DNA of 23,593 nt. Origin: Clostridiaceae bacterium. Lineage in GTDB: Bacteria; Bacillota; Clostridia; Oscillospirales; QAMX01. Where the stretch lies: the NCBI GenBank assembly GCA_016297585.1, contig JAEDGJ010000018.1, positions 1 to 23,593 of the forward strand, in the 5' to 3' direction. The position numbers and the translations under genes were made by a program. Each line of letters opens with the position of its first letter. Within the stretch, counting starts at the first letter, position 1. Below, one piece after another: positions 15,660 through 23,586 of this stretch. Below the pieces are notes generated by a model, which was not told the DNA's origin, made no database searches, and worked only from the letters and a program-made list of their open reading frames with translations.

Positions 15660-15678
15660 GTCAATAATGAATATTGAC
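15660..15678. promoter_or_regulatory. Inverted repeat (candidate operator) over the ackA -35 box
   Basis: GTCAATA (15660-15666), spacer ATGAA, TATTGAC (15672-15678): a perfect 7-5-7 inverted repeat. Its right arm covers most of the TTGACG -35 hexamer (15674-15679). A bound dimeric repressor would block RNA polymerase. It does not match Rex (TTGTGA-type) or CcpA cre consensus as I know them, so the regulator is unknown. Confidence 0.5.
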
Positions 15679-15703
15679 GCGCTTTGTAGGAATGTTTTAT
15701 AAT
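15674..15703 (+). promoter_or_regulatory. Strong sigma-A promoter of ackA
   Basis: TTGACG (15674-15679), an 18-bp spacer and a perfect TATAAT (15698-15703). The expected start is near 15710, followed by AGGGGAAG before the ATG at 15748. The gene gap 15627-15747 is AT-rich compared with the coding DNA around it. Confidence 0.85.
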
Positions 15704-15747
15704 AACATGGTTCTCATCGAAAAATTTTGTCGGAACAGGGGAAGAAA

Positions 15748-16950
15748 ATGAACGTATTTGTGCTGAACGCCGGAAGCTCTTCGTTAAAATACCGGCTCTA
15801 CCGCATGGAAGACCAGCTTGTCCTCGCCGAAGGCGGCACCGAACGCATCGGGCTGGACGGACGCATCAAGTATACGAACCACCGCGGCTTTTCCGTGAAG
15901 ACGGACTGCCCTCTGCCCGATCACGAGGCCGCTTTCAATGAAATCATCAAGTATCTGACCACCGGCGAGTCCAAGGTCATCGACTCTCCCGCCGAAATCA
16001 ACGCCATCGGCCACCGCGTCGTCCACGGCGGCGTGCGTCTCGTCTATCCGACCGAGGTCACGATGGACGTCATCGAGGAAATCGAGCGCAACCGTGACTT
16101 CGCGCCGCTGCATTCCATGGCGCAGGCCGGCGTTATGCGCCTCTGCCTGAAGATGTTCCCGGCGTCCACCTTCGAAGCCGTCGTCTTTGACACCGGCTTC
16201 CATCAGACGATGCCCCCGGAGGCCTACCTCTTCGGTCTGCCCTACCATTATTTCAAGGATTACGGCATCCGCCGCTACGGCTTCCACGGCATCTCCCACA
16301 ACTACGTCTCCGAGCGCGCCGCGAAGCTCCTCGGCCGCGACATCCACGACCTGAAGATGATCACCTGCCACCTCGGCAACGGCTCCTCCATCTGCGCGGT
16401 GGACGGCGGCCGCTCCATCGACTGCTCGATGGGCTTCGGTCCCGTCGACGGCATCGTCATGGGCACCCGCACCGGCCAGGTCGACCCGACCGCGCTGATC
16501 TACATCGCGAAGAAGGATCACATGACCATCGACGAGATCTCCGACATGATCTCCAAGCAGTCCGGCGTGCTGGGCATCTCCGGCATCTCGAGCGACGACC
16601 GCGACATCGAAAACGCGATGGAGCACGGCAACGAGCAGGCCGCCCTCGCCCGCCGCGTCCAGTCCTATCAGATCCGCAAATACATCGGCTCGTACGCCTT
16701 TGCGATGGGCGATCTCGACGCGCTCGTCTTCACCGCCGGTCTCGGCGAGAACTCCGCTTCCCTGCGCGCCGCGTCCGTCGAAAAGATGGAGCATTACGGC
16801 ATCAAGATCGACCCGGAAAAGAACGAGAAGATGATCCGCGGCAAGGAAGGCGAGATCTCCGCGCCCGATTCCGCCGTCCGCGTGCTCGTCATCCCGACGA
16901 ACGAGGAGCTCAAGATCGCGATGGACACCGTCGCGCTGATGCACCGCTGA
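15748..16950 (+). CDS. ackA: Acetate kinase
   Basis: A 400-residue enzyme of normal length. It transfers phosphate between acetyl phosphate and ADP, making ATP and acetate, the last step of acetogenic fermentation. N-terminal NAGSSSLKYRLYR (res 8-20), GHRVVHGG, DTGFHQTMP, YGFHGISH, HLGNGSS, MGTRTGQVDP and TAGLGEN are all present, as in the ASKHA-fold acetate kinases. The ATG at 15748 is chosen because AGGGGAAG lies just upstream. The in-frame TTG at 15727 has no site and would add seven unconserved residues. Phosphotransacetylase is not adjacent. It has its own strong promoter with an operator-like repeat and its own terminator, so it is a single-gene unit. Codon use is strongly biased towards C-ending codons, as expected for a highly expressed gene. 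Confidence 0.97.
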   Translation: MNVFVLNAGSSSLKYRLYRMEDQLVLAEGGTERIGLDGRIKYTNHRGFSVKTDCPLPDHEAAFNEIIKYLTTGESKVIDSPAEINAIGHRVVHGGVRLVYPTEVTMDVIEEIERNRDFAPLHSMAQAGVMRLCLKMFPASTFEAVVFDTGFHQTMPPEAYLFGLPYHYFKDYGIRRYGFHGISHNYVSERAAKLLGRDIHDLKMITCHLGNGSSICAVDGGRSIDCSMGFGPVDGIVMGTRTGQVDPTALIYIAKKDHMTIDEISDMISKQSGVLGISGISSDDRDIENAMEHGNEQAALARRVQSYQIRKYIGSYAFAMGDLDALVFTAGLGENSASLRAASVEKMEHYGIKIDPEKNEKMIRGKEGEISAPDSAVRVLVIPTNEELKIAMDTVALMHR

Positions 16951-16977
16951 CAATCCTCTATACTCTCTGTCCCGCAC

Positions 16978-17018
16978 AGCGGGGACGGTTTTTCCTTGCA
17001 AAACCGTCCCCGCTTTTT
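16978..17018 (+). terminator. Strong Rho-independent terminator of ackA
   Basis: A perfect 15-bp stem (16978-16992 with 17000-17014; core GCGGGGACGGTTTT) and 7-nt loop, followed by TTTT then GTTGT. It also lies 15 bp beyond the stop of the convergent DUF4838 gene. On the minus strand no T-run follows, so it suits the + strand best but may also end the opposing transcript. Confidence 0.92.
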
Positions 17019-17028
17019 GTTGTCCCGT

Positions 17029-18747
17029 TTACACGAGCGGCCCTTCACGAAGCAGCGCTTCCGTATAGCCGAGGTCCCGTCCCTCGCGGTACGAGGTCAC
17101 GCCGCAGACGCGCACCTCTTCGAAAAATGCCTCGAGCGCGTCGATCCGTCCGGGCGCATCCTTCGGCATCCGCGCAAGCCGCACATAGCGCACCGACAGC
17201 CGGAGCTTTCTGACCCGCAGGAGCACTTCGTCGTCGTCCGCGAGCATCTCCGCGCGGTCGAAGATGCGCTCCGCCTCGTCAAGCATCGCCTCCGGCAGAT
17301 ACGGCGCGTCCGGTCCGTCGAAGATCCACATATGCGTGTCGTCCGTGAGCTGCGCATGGATCAGCCGGATATACGCCGCCACCTCGTGCGCCGCCATGCC
17401 GTAGTACGCGTTCAGGAACTCGGCCGTTCCGCGTTCGACGTCGAAATCCGGATCCCAGAGCAGATGCCCGAGCAGGTATTGCCGCAGGGCGTTCAGCTCT
17501 CCGGACTCGCGCGTGGAATTGTTGCCCTCCTCAAAAATGCCGCGCACATGGTTTTTAATGAAGAAGCGGATGTTCGGCTGCAGGACATGGAGATTCGGGA
17601 ACGGCTGCAGCGTATGCGCGAAGTTGACCACATAGTCCCAGATGTAGAGCCGGTCGCAGATCTTCGCCCAGTCGCGCAGGTCGTCCGTGAAGCTGCCGAG
17701 CACGATCCGGTCGTCCCAGTAGTGGCAGTTTTTCCCGCATTCCTCCAGCGGATGCGCAAAGCAGCACTCGATCGAGCAGAGGCGCACGCAGACGTTTTTG
17801 CGCGGCTTCGTCAGCTTCGGCGCGGTGCGGGTATACTGGTACGCCAGCGTGTCGATGATGACGTCGGGATAGTCCCGCTCGATGTCCTCGGCAATCGCGT
17901 TGACGAAGCGCAGCAGCGTTCCCGCGTGGCTGCCCTCCGCCTCGTCCACCTCCCGGCAGCGGTCGCAGGTGCAGAAATTGTAGTAATCGTTCTGGGACAC
18001 GGAAACGATGCGCGTATGCGGGTGCTCGCGAAGCCACGCCCGCACCTGCGCGATCGCGATGCGCAGCACCTCCGGATTCGTCAGGCAGAGCTGGGCGCCC
18101 TCGCCGACGCGTTTTCCTCCGACGAGCGCGTAATATTCCGGATGCGCCGCAAAATACCGTTCCGGCGGCACGAGCTTATAGAACGTATGGACAAACGGGA
18201 AATACGCCATCCGGAAGCCGTGCTCCTCGCCGAGCGCTGCTGTATTCGAGTTGCTCATCATCCGCGCGTGGAAATCCCCGTCGTAATACCCCTGGAAGTA
18301 CGGGTCGCGGTACTCCAGTGCCGGGATGCGCGTCTCGCAGAGCACGGGCAGCCGCAGCGACCGGCGCTTCGGGATGCGCGACACGTCCTCCGTGAAGAAC
18401 CGGCAGCCGAAATGCTCCTCCAGCAGACCGTAGACGCCGTACAGGCAGCCCCGCGGCCCGTTCGCGGCGATCAGCAGATCCTCGCCCGCCGTCCGCAGCG
18501 TATAGCCCTCCTCGCCGAGCGCGGCAAGGTCGATTTCCGCCTCCCGCGCCGCTTTTGCGCCGCCGATGGCGATCACGGGACGCTCATCCGTGTCGTCGTA
18601 CGCGATCGGGAAGCGCGCGCCGGTGATCTCGCCCAAAAACCGGGCAAGCTCCTCCGCCGCGTGGTGCACGGCCAGCGCCGCGCCGCGCGGCAGTGTGACG
18701 GTGTACCGGGTATTCCCGTTTTCCGCAAGAAATACAGGCTTTTCCAT
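17029..18747 (-). CDS. DUF4838 domain-containing protein (glycosidase-like)
   Basis: A 572-residue protein. The N-terminal part (about 1-120) resembles the alpha-glucuronidase/GH20b-type N-terminal domain (HHAAEELARFLGEITGARF; GCLYGVYGLLEEHFGCR). The middle carries the DUF4838 signature SVSQNDYYNFCTCDRC followed by EAEGSHAGTLLRFVN, and later RLCSIECCFAHPL and LYIWDYVVNFAHTLQPFPNL. The family has a TIM-barrel glycosidase-like fold, but its reaction is not established to my knowledge; carbohydrate hydrolysis is inference. No signal peptide is present, so it is cytosolic. AAGGAGG lies 8 bp upstream of the ATG. It lies 47 bp after the membrane GDPD on the same strand and is probably co-transcribed with it. 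Several Cys residues (CTCDRC; CC) are family-typical. Confidence 0.85.
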   Translation of the reverse strand: MEKPVFLAENGNTRYTVTLPRGAALAVHHAAEELARFLGEITGARFPIAYDDTDERPVIAIGGAKAAREAEIDLAALGEEGYTLRTAGEDLLIAANGPRGCLYGVYGLLEEHFGCRFFTEDVSRIPKRRSLRLPVLCETRIPALEYRDPYFQGYYDGDFHARMMSNSNTAALGEEHGFRMAYFPFVHTFYKLVPPERYFAAHPEYYALVGGKRVGEGAQLCLTNPEVLRIAIAQVRAWLREHPHTRIVSVSQNDYYNFCTCDRCREVDEAEGSHAGTLLRFVNAIAEDIERDYPDVIIDTLAYQYTRTAPKLTKPRKNVCVRLCSIECCFAHPLEECGKNCHYWDDRIVLGSFTDDLRDWAKICDRLYIWDYVVNFAHTLQPFPNLHVLQPNIRFFIKNHVRGIFEEGNNSTRESGELNALRQYLLGHLLWDPDFDVERGTAEFLNAYYGMAAHEVAAYIRLIHAQLTDDTHMWIFDGPDAPYLPEAMLDEAERIFDRAEMLADDDEVLLRVRKLRLSVRYVRLARMPKDAPGRIDALEAFFEEVRVCGVTSYREGRDLGYTEALLREGPLV

Positions 18748-18794
18748 AGGCTTTTGCCTCCTTTTTCCCCTTTTTCCCGGCCTCCGAAAAAGCG

Positions 18795-19661
18795 TCAGTC
18801 GGGTCTGACGGCGCGTCCCCGCACCATTACCACGGTGTTGTCGTACTTCGTCCTCGGGAAAAAGCGCTCGAACACGATCATCGGCGCGATTTTCGTCAGG
18901 TTGTCGAAGGTGTTCTGATCCGTCACCGTCCAGGCGCAGGCCACCGCGCCGAAGGCCGTCACGCAGCGCTTGAGGTTTGCGTTCGAGAAGAACTCCTGCT
19001 CATAGGAGACGATCTGCGGCCTGCCGAGGAAATTGAAGTACAGATTCTCCAGCATGTACCGCGATACGGGATTGCCCGCGTTTCCGCGCATTTTGGTCGC
19101 GAGCTGTCCGCGCACGACGCCCGGCGCGTGTCTTTTGAACCACGAAAGCGCCTTCGGGTCAAACGACACGACGCAGTACGCGCCCGGATAGTCCGCGAGC
19201 AGCTCCCGGACGCGCTCGCAGAGGCGGCGGCCGTCCCGTCCCGTCTTCAGCTCGATCATCAGCGGCACCCGGCCGCCGACCGTGTCGAGCGCTTCCCGCA
19301 GCGTCGGGATGAACTGGCTCGTTCCGGAGATGCGGAGCTTTTTCAGCTGCTCCGCCGTCAGCTCGCAGACGCGGCGCTCCACCCGGCACAGCCGCGCGAG
19401 GCTGTCGTCGTGGAACACGACCGCCTCCCCGTCCGACGAGAGCCGGACGTCGAGCTCGATGCCGTAGCCGTGGCGCGCCGCGACGTCAAACGCCTCGAGC
19501 GAGTTTTCCGGCACGCCGTTGCGCAGCGAATGAAGCCCCCTGTGCGCATACGCCCTCCCGCGCAGCTTTTCCATCGCGTCCGGCTGCACCTTGCCCGGAT
19601 ACAGCAGCCCGAGATAGACGCCGCCCACGAGAACCGCCGCGAGAATGATATACCATAACAT
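18795..19661 (-). CDS. Membrane-anchored glycerophosphodiester phosphodiesterase
   Basis: A 288-residue GDPD with a single N-terminal membrane segment (res 2-20, LWYIILAAVLVGGVYLGLL). The catalytic domain is probably on the outer face, though orientation is not certain. Active-site residues are H40-R41-G42 (AHRGLH), E69 and D71 (IELDVRLSSDG), and H84-D85 (VFHDDSLARL). PENSLEAF follows as in the family. It hydrolyses glycerophosphodiesters and, given surface exposure, could act on lipoteichoic-acid-type or host-derived glycerophosphodiesters; this is inference. GGGAG lies 11 bp upstream of the ATG, behind a very good promoter (19698-19726). It is distinct in architecture from the soluble GDPD at 13504-14211. 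The DUF4838 gene follows. Confidence 0.9.
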   Translation of the reverse strand: MLWYIILAAVLVGGVYLGLLYPGKVQPDAMEKLRGRAYAHRGLHSLRNGVPENSLEAFDVAARHGYGIELDVRLSSDGEAVVFHDDSLARLCRVERRVCELTAEQLKKLRISGTSQFIPTLREALDTVGGRVPLMIELKTGRDGRRLCERVRELLADYPGAYCVVSFDPKALSWFKRHAPGVVRGQLATKMRGNAGNPVSRYMLENLYFNFLGRPQIVSYEQEFFSNANLKRCVTAFGAVACAWTVTDQNTFDNLTKIAPMIVFERFFPRTKYDNTVVMVRGRAVRPD

Positions 19662-19689
19662 AAGACATTTTACTCCCGTCTACAGTTGG

Positions 19690-19699
19690 ATTAGCTAAT
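19690..19699. promoter_or_regulatory. Palindrome at the GDPD promoter start site
   Basis: ATTAGCTAAT is a perfect 10-bp palindrome that overlaps the minus-strand -10 hexamer edge and the expected transcription start of the membrane GDPD gene. It is a candidate operator half or simple operator; the regulator is unknown. Confidence 0.3.
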
Positions 19700-19726
19700 T
19701 ATATAATAATTTTTCGCATCCGTCAA
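19698..19726 (-). promoter_or_regulatory. Sigma-A promoter of the membrane GDPD-DUF4838 unit
   Basis: On the minus strand: TTGACG (19721-19726), a 17-bp spacer and perfect TATAAT (19698-19703). The surrounding DNA is AT-rich, and the expected start is near 19691, about 30 nt before the ATG at 19661. Confidence 0.85.
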
Positions 19727-19775
19727 GCGGCATTTGCGTCATATTCTACAAAACGCAAAACTTGCCCGCAAACCG

Positions 19776-19804
19776 TTGAAATCCGAGGGAAAGTAGTGTA
19801 TAAT
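19776..19804 (+). promoter_or_regulatory. Sigma-A promoter of the DUF1934-argS-S41 operon
   Basis: TTGAAA (19776-19781), a 17-bp spacer and perfect TATAAT (19799-19804). The leader of about 50 nt contains a small hairpin, GCCGT/ACGGC (19815-19819 and 19825-19829), and then GAGGTG before the ATG at 19860. Confidence 0.87.
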
Positions 19805-19859
19805 GAAGTCTGCCGCCGTGCAAAACGGCTGACTTTTCCGCAAAAGAGGTGTTACCCGG

Positions 19860-20285
19860 ATGCGCAAGGACGTCCTGATTTCCATATGCGGCATTCCCGA
19901 TCTGGAGGAGCCCCCCGTCGAGCTGATCACGCCCGGCAAGCTGTACCGCAAGAACGGCGTCTACAGCGTCATCTATCGAGAAAGCTCCCTGACGGGGCTT
20001 CCCGGCGTGACCACGACGCTCAAAATCGAGTCGGACCGCGTCACGCTCCAGCGCCGCGGCGCGGAGAATGCCTGCATGATCTTCCGTCAGGGAGAGAAGC
20101 ACTACAATCTGTTCGAGCAGGACGGCGAACCCGTTACCGTCTCCATCTCCGCCAATCAGGTCCGTCAGCGCTTCGACGACTCCGGCGGCGAGCTCGACAT
20201 CGACTATTCCGTCGAAATCAACGATACCCACGCGCTGCGCAGCCGCCTGCACGTCAACGTCCGCGACCGCGCGATGCTCAACTAA
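19860..20285 (+). CDS. DUF1934 domain-containing protein (YwiB-like)
   Basis: A 141-residue protein predicted to form the calycin-like beta-barrel of DUF1934. It begins with KDVLISICGIPDLEEPPVELITPGKLYRKNG and has alternating beta strands with YSVIYRESSLTGLPGVTTT (res 35-53), the family's conserved central segment. The function is not established. In Bacillus the homologue ywiB sits directly before argS, and the same order holds here, 28 bp apart, which supports the call. A GAGGTG ribosome-binding site lies about 8-9 bp upstream of the ATG. It is the first gene of a three-gene operon with its own promoter. No signal peptide or metal motif is visible. Confidence 0.9.
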   Translation: MRKDVLISICGIPDLEEPPVELITPGKLYRKNGVYSVIYRESSLTGLPGVTTTLKIESDRVTLQRRGAENACMIFRQGEKHYNLFEQDGEPVTVSISANQVRQRFDDSGGELDIDYSVEINDTHALRSRLHVNVRDRAMLN

Positions 20286-20313
20286 AATAAAACTGTTTCG
20301 GAGTGTTTTTCAC

Positions 20314-21993
20314 ATGAATATGAATCAGAAAGCCCGCGACGAGATCGTCTGCCTCCTGAAAAGCGCCGTCGCCGCCGCCGCCGAAAAGAACCTGCTTCCC
20401 GCCGCGGAAGACGTCGCGTTCACCGTCGAGGTGCCGCGTGAGGCCGCGCACGGCGACTTCTCCGCCAACTACGCGATGGCCGCCGCCCGCGCGATGCATA
20501 TGCCGCCGCGCAAGATCGCCGATGCGATCCTCTCCTGCATCGATCTGACCGATTCCTACTTCGCGTCCGTCGAAACCGCGGGCGCGGGCTTTCTCAACTT
20601 CCGTCTCGGCGCGAAATGGTACGCCGAGGTCCTGACCGCCATCGCGTCCGAGGGTCATGACTTCGCCCGCACGAAGACCGACCGTCCCGAAAAGATCATG
20701 GTCGAGTTCGTCTCCGCCAACCCCACCGGCCCCATGCACATGGGCAACGCGCGCGGCGGCGTGCTGGGCGACTGCCTGGCCGAGGTGCTGTCCTACGCCG
20801 GCAACGACGTCTATCGCGAGTTCCTCGTCAACGACGCCGGCAATCAGGTCATGCTGATGGGCGTCTCCCTCGACGCGCGCTATATGCAGACCTTCCCCGA
20901 GACCGCGGACTACCCCTTCCCCGACGACGGCTATCACGGCGACGACGTTCGTGAGATCGCCGCCGCCTTCCGGGCCGAGTTCGGCGACCTGCGCGCGCTG
21001 CCGGATGAGGAGCGCCGCGAAAAGCTCGTGCGCTACGGCCTCTCCCGCAACATCGCCGCGATGCACCGCGACCTGGAGCGCTACAAGATCACCTATGACC
21101 GCTGGTTCCACGAGACGGAGCTGCACAACCGCGGCTTTGTCGAGGACACCGTACAGCTTCTGGCATCGAAGGGGCTGACCTACGAAAAGGACGACGCGCT
21201 CTGGTTCCGTACCACCGAATTCGGCTGCGGCAAGGACGACGTCCTGCGCAAGAACAACGGCTTCTACTCCTACTTCGCCGTCGACATCGCCTACCACCGC
21301 GACAAGTTCCTCGTGCGCGGCTTCGACCGCGTCATCAACGTCTGGGGCGCCGATCACCACGGCCAGGTCGCCCGCCTGAAGGCCGCGATGCAGGCCATCG
21401 GCGTCGATCCCGACCGCCTCGAGATCGTCCTGATGCAGCTCGTCAACCTGATGCGCGACGGCGAGACCGTCCGTATGTCCAAGCGTACCGGCAAGGCCGT
21501 GTCGCTTGCCGATCTGCTCGACGACATCAGCGTCGACGCCGCCCGCTTCTTCTTCAACCTCCGCAAATACGACACGAAGCTCGACTTCGACCTCGATCTC
21601 GCCGTCCGTTCCGACTCGGAAAACCCCGTCTACTACGTCCAGTACGCGCACGCGCGCATCTGCAGCCTGCTTGCAAACCTCGAGGAAGCCGGCATCACCC
21701 CGTCGGACGAGCAGCTTTCCTGCCTGACTTCTCCCGAGGAGACCGCGCTCATCAAGCTCCTCGCGTCGCTGCCCGACGAGCTGCTGCTGGCCGCCCGCGA
21801 GCGCGACCCCTCGCGCGTCAACAAGTACCTGATCGCCGCCGCCGCCGCGTTCCACCGCTTCTACAACGCCTGCCGCATCAAGGGTGCGGGCGCTCCCTAT
21901 GAGCAGGCGCGCGCCTTCCTTGCCGCCCGTACCCGCGACATCATCGCGACGGGGCTCTCCATCATCCGCGTCGACGCGCCCGTTCATATGTAA
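20314..21993 (+). CDS. argS: Arginyl-tRNA synthetase
   Basis: A 559-residue class I aminoacyl-tRNA synthetase that charges tRNA-Arg. It has the N-terminal Add1-type domain (res 1-100), the HIGH-type motif PTGPMHMGNARGG with H142-M-G-N, the catalytic Rossmann core with WGADHHGQ, the KMSK-type motif RMSKRTGKAV (R387-M-S-K390), and the C-terminal DALR anticodon-binding helical domain ending at the stop. The length is normal for Clostridia. GGAG lies about 9-11 bp upstream of the ATG; a second ATG two codons on (MNMNQ) is a possible start. It is second in the operon after DUF1934 and is followed at 32 bp by the S41 protease. Strong C-ending codon bias fits high expression. Confidence 0.97.
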   Translation: MNMNQKARDEIVCLLKSAVAAAAEKNLLPAAEDVAFTVEVPREAAHGDFSANYAMAAARAMHMPPRKIADAILSCIDLTDSYFASVETAGAGFLNFRLGAKWYAEVLTAIASEGHDFARTKTDRPEKIMVEFVSANPTGPMHMGNARGGVLGDCLAEVLSYAGNDVYREFLVNDAGNQVMLMGVSLDARYMQTFPETADYPFPDDGYHGDDVREIAAAFRAEFGDLRALPDEERREKLVRYGLSRNIAAMHRDLERYKITYDRWFHETELHNRGFVEDTVQLLASKGLTYEKDDALWFRTTEFGCGKDDVLRKNNGFYSYFAVDIAYHRDKFLVRGFDRVINVWGADHHGQVARLKAAMQAIGVDPDRLEIVLMQLVNLMRDGETVRMSKRTGKAVSLADLLDDISVDAARFFFNLRKYDTKLDFDLDLAVRSDSENPVYYVQYAHARICSLLANLEEAGITPSDEQLSCLTSPEETALIKLLASLPDELLLAARERDPSRVNKYLIAAAAAFHRFYNACRIKGAGAPYEQARAFLAARTRDIIATGLSIIRVDAPVHM

Positions 21994-22025
21994 GCCCCGT
22001 CCGTCCCCGAGAAAGGAAGATTTTC

Positions 22026-23555
22026 ATGAAAATGCGCCTTGCAAGGCGGTTCCTTTCCGTTCTGATCGCCGTCGTCCTCGCCGTCTCCACCGCCTTTGCG
22101 CTGCCTTCTGCCGTGCGGCAGGGCAGCGCGCTGTCCCCGCAGGCCATGTATGAGCGCGCGGAGACGCTTGCCTACTATGTGCGCACGCTCCACATCGACT
22201 CCGGCCGCAACGACAATCCCCTGCTTACCGCCTATCAGAAGCTGACGGGCAGCGGGGAGACGCTTTCGGCAAACCGGCTCCGCCGCGCGCTGATCGACCT
22301 CTTTGCGGCGGACGACGGGAATTTTGAGACCTTTCTCGATACCATGCTCGACTGCTACGACCCGTATTCGAACCTCTTTACCTGGGAAGAATACGAATCC
22401 GCCTACCCCGACAGCGAGGATTACACCGGCATCGGCTTTACCTATCACGCCTGCGGGCCCTTTCTGGCGGTCACCACGGTCTATGCGGACTCCCCCGCCG
22501 GAAAAGCGGGCGTCCGGCCGGGCGACCGGATCGTGAAGATCGCGGGGCAGGACCTGCGCGCGCTCACGGACGACGAGCGCGACGCGCTGATGGAGCAGTA
22601 CCGCGGCGTCGAGTTTCCTTTCTCCGTCCTGCGCGCCGGAGAGACGGAGCTGCTCTCCTTTTGCATCACGCCCGGCGAGGTCGCCGTTCCCTTCATCGAA
22701 TATGAGCTCCTCGAAAACGGCGCCGGAATCCTCGCGATCAACCGCTTCGAGGGCGATCTCTTCGCGACCGACCTCGCAGCCGCCATCGACGCGTTCCGCG
22801 CGGCGGACATCGGCGCGCTTGTCATCGATCTGCGCAATAATCCCGGCGGCGGCGTTACGCAGCTTCTCACCGCTTTGGACGCGTTTGTGCCTGAAAAGGA
22901 TACGCTTCTTTTCACCGAGCTGCACCGCGGCAAGCGCACGCCGCATTTCTCGTCCGGCGGCGGCTATGATCCCGGCGAGATCTATATTCTGGTCGGCGGC
23001 GGCACCGCCTCCAGCGCCGAGATCTTTGCCGGTGTGATGACCGATCTCGGACTCGCCGTCACCGTGGGCTCCGAAACCTACGGCAAGGGACGCGGTCAGA
23101 GCGGCTTTGCCTTCGGCGAGGAGATCCTGATGCTCTCCGTCTCGGAGGTCGAGCTGCCCGTCACCGGCTGCTACGACGGCGCGGGGCTGACGCCCGACAT
23201 TCCGGTCGAAGACGGCGGCGCGGTCTTTACCCTCGCCTCCCTCGAGCCGCTTTCCGTCAAAACCGCGGTCTCCGCCGCCTCATCCTCCTCCGCCATCCTC
23301 GCGCTGGAGCAGCGGCTCTTCCTGACGGGCTTCCTCTTTGAGGAGCCGGACGGCGTCTTCGATGCCGCGACCGAGGACGCGCTCGCTGGGCTGTACGCCG
23401 TACTCGGACGGCAGGCTTCCAAAACCGCGTCTCCCGCGGCGCTGTCCGCTCTCGCGGAGCTCACGGCACGCATGGACGGCGCGGCGCTTCCCGCCGGGGA
23501 GGACGCCGTGCTGGAGGCCGTCTGCGCACGCATCGGCGCGCATGACGCCGCCTGA
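22026..23555 (+). CDS. S41 family (C-terminal processing) peptidase, secreted, with peptidoglycan-binding-like tail
   Basis: A 509-residue protein. An N-terminal signal peptide (basic MKMRLARR, then a hydrophobic core to about res 25, AFALPSA) sends it across the membrane. A PDZ domain follows at about 135-215 (PAGKAGVRPGDRIVKIAGQD). The S41 protease core is at about 230-400, with DLRNNPGGG, nucleophile S329 in GTASSAEIFAG and general base K354 in YGKGRGQ. The 25-residue spacing matches CtpA/Prc. Residues about 418-460 (LEQRLFLTGFLFEEPDGVFD, then TEDALAGLYAVLG) look like a PG_binding_1 repeat. It would process extracytoplasmic proteins, perhaps at the cell wall. AAAGGAAG lies 6 bp upstream of the ATG. 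It is third in the argS operon; this position is probably incidental. Confidence 0.92.
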   Translation: MKMRLARRFLSVLIAVVLAVSTAFALPSAVRQGSALSPQAMYERAETLAYYVRTLHIDSGRNDNPLLTAYQKLTGSGETLSANRLRRALIDLFAADDGNFETFLDTMLDCYDPYSNLFTWEEYESAYPDSEDYTGIGFTYHACGPFLAVTTVYADSPAGKAGVRPGDRIVKIAGQDLRALTDDERDALMEQYRGVEFPFSVLRAGETELLSFCITPGEVAVPFIEYELLENGAGILAINRFEGDLFATDLAAAIDAFRAADIGALVIDLRNNPGGGVTQLLTALDAFVPEKDTLLFTELHRGKRTPHFSSGGGYDPGEIYILVGGGTASSAEIFAGVMTDLGLAVTVGSETYGKGRGQSGFAFGEEILMLSVSEVELPVTGCYDGAGLTPDIPVEDGGAVFTLASLEPLSVKTAVSAASSSSAILALEQRLFLTGFLFEEPDGVFDAATEDALAGLYAVLGRQASKTASPAALSALAELTARMDGAALPAGEDAVLEAVCARIGAHDAA

Positions 23556-23586
23556 CGGCAAAAATGTATATTCCACTCTATCATAT

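Noticed and set aside
15784..17001. Minus-strand open frame opposite ackA
   Set aside because: Shadow of the conserved acetate kinase frame, with no ribosome-binding site.
16996..18918. Long plus-strand open frame opposite the DUF4838 gene
   Set aside because: It starts inside the ackA terminator and encodes an Arg/Val-rich sequence with no domain; a shadow of the real gene.
20278..21987. Long minus-strand open frame opposite argS
   Set aside because: Antisense to a universally conserved gene; Val/Asp/Gly-rich low-complexity translation.
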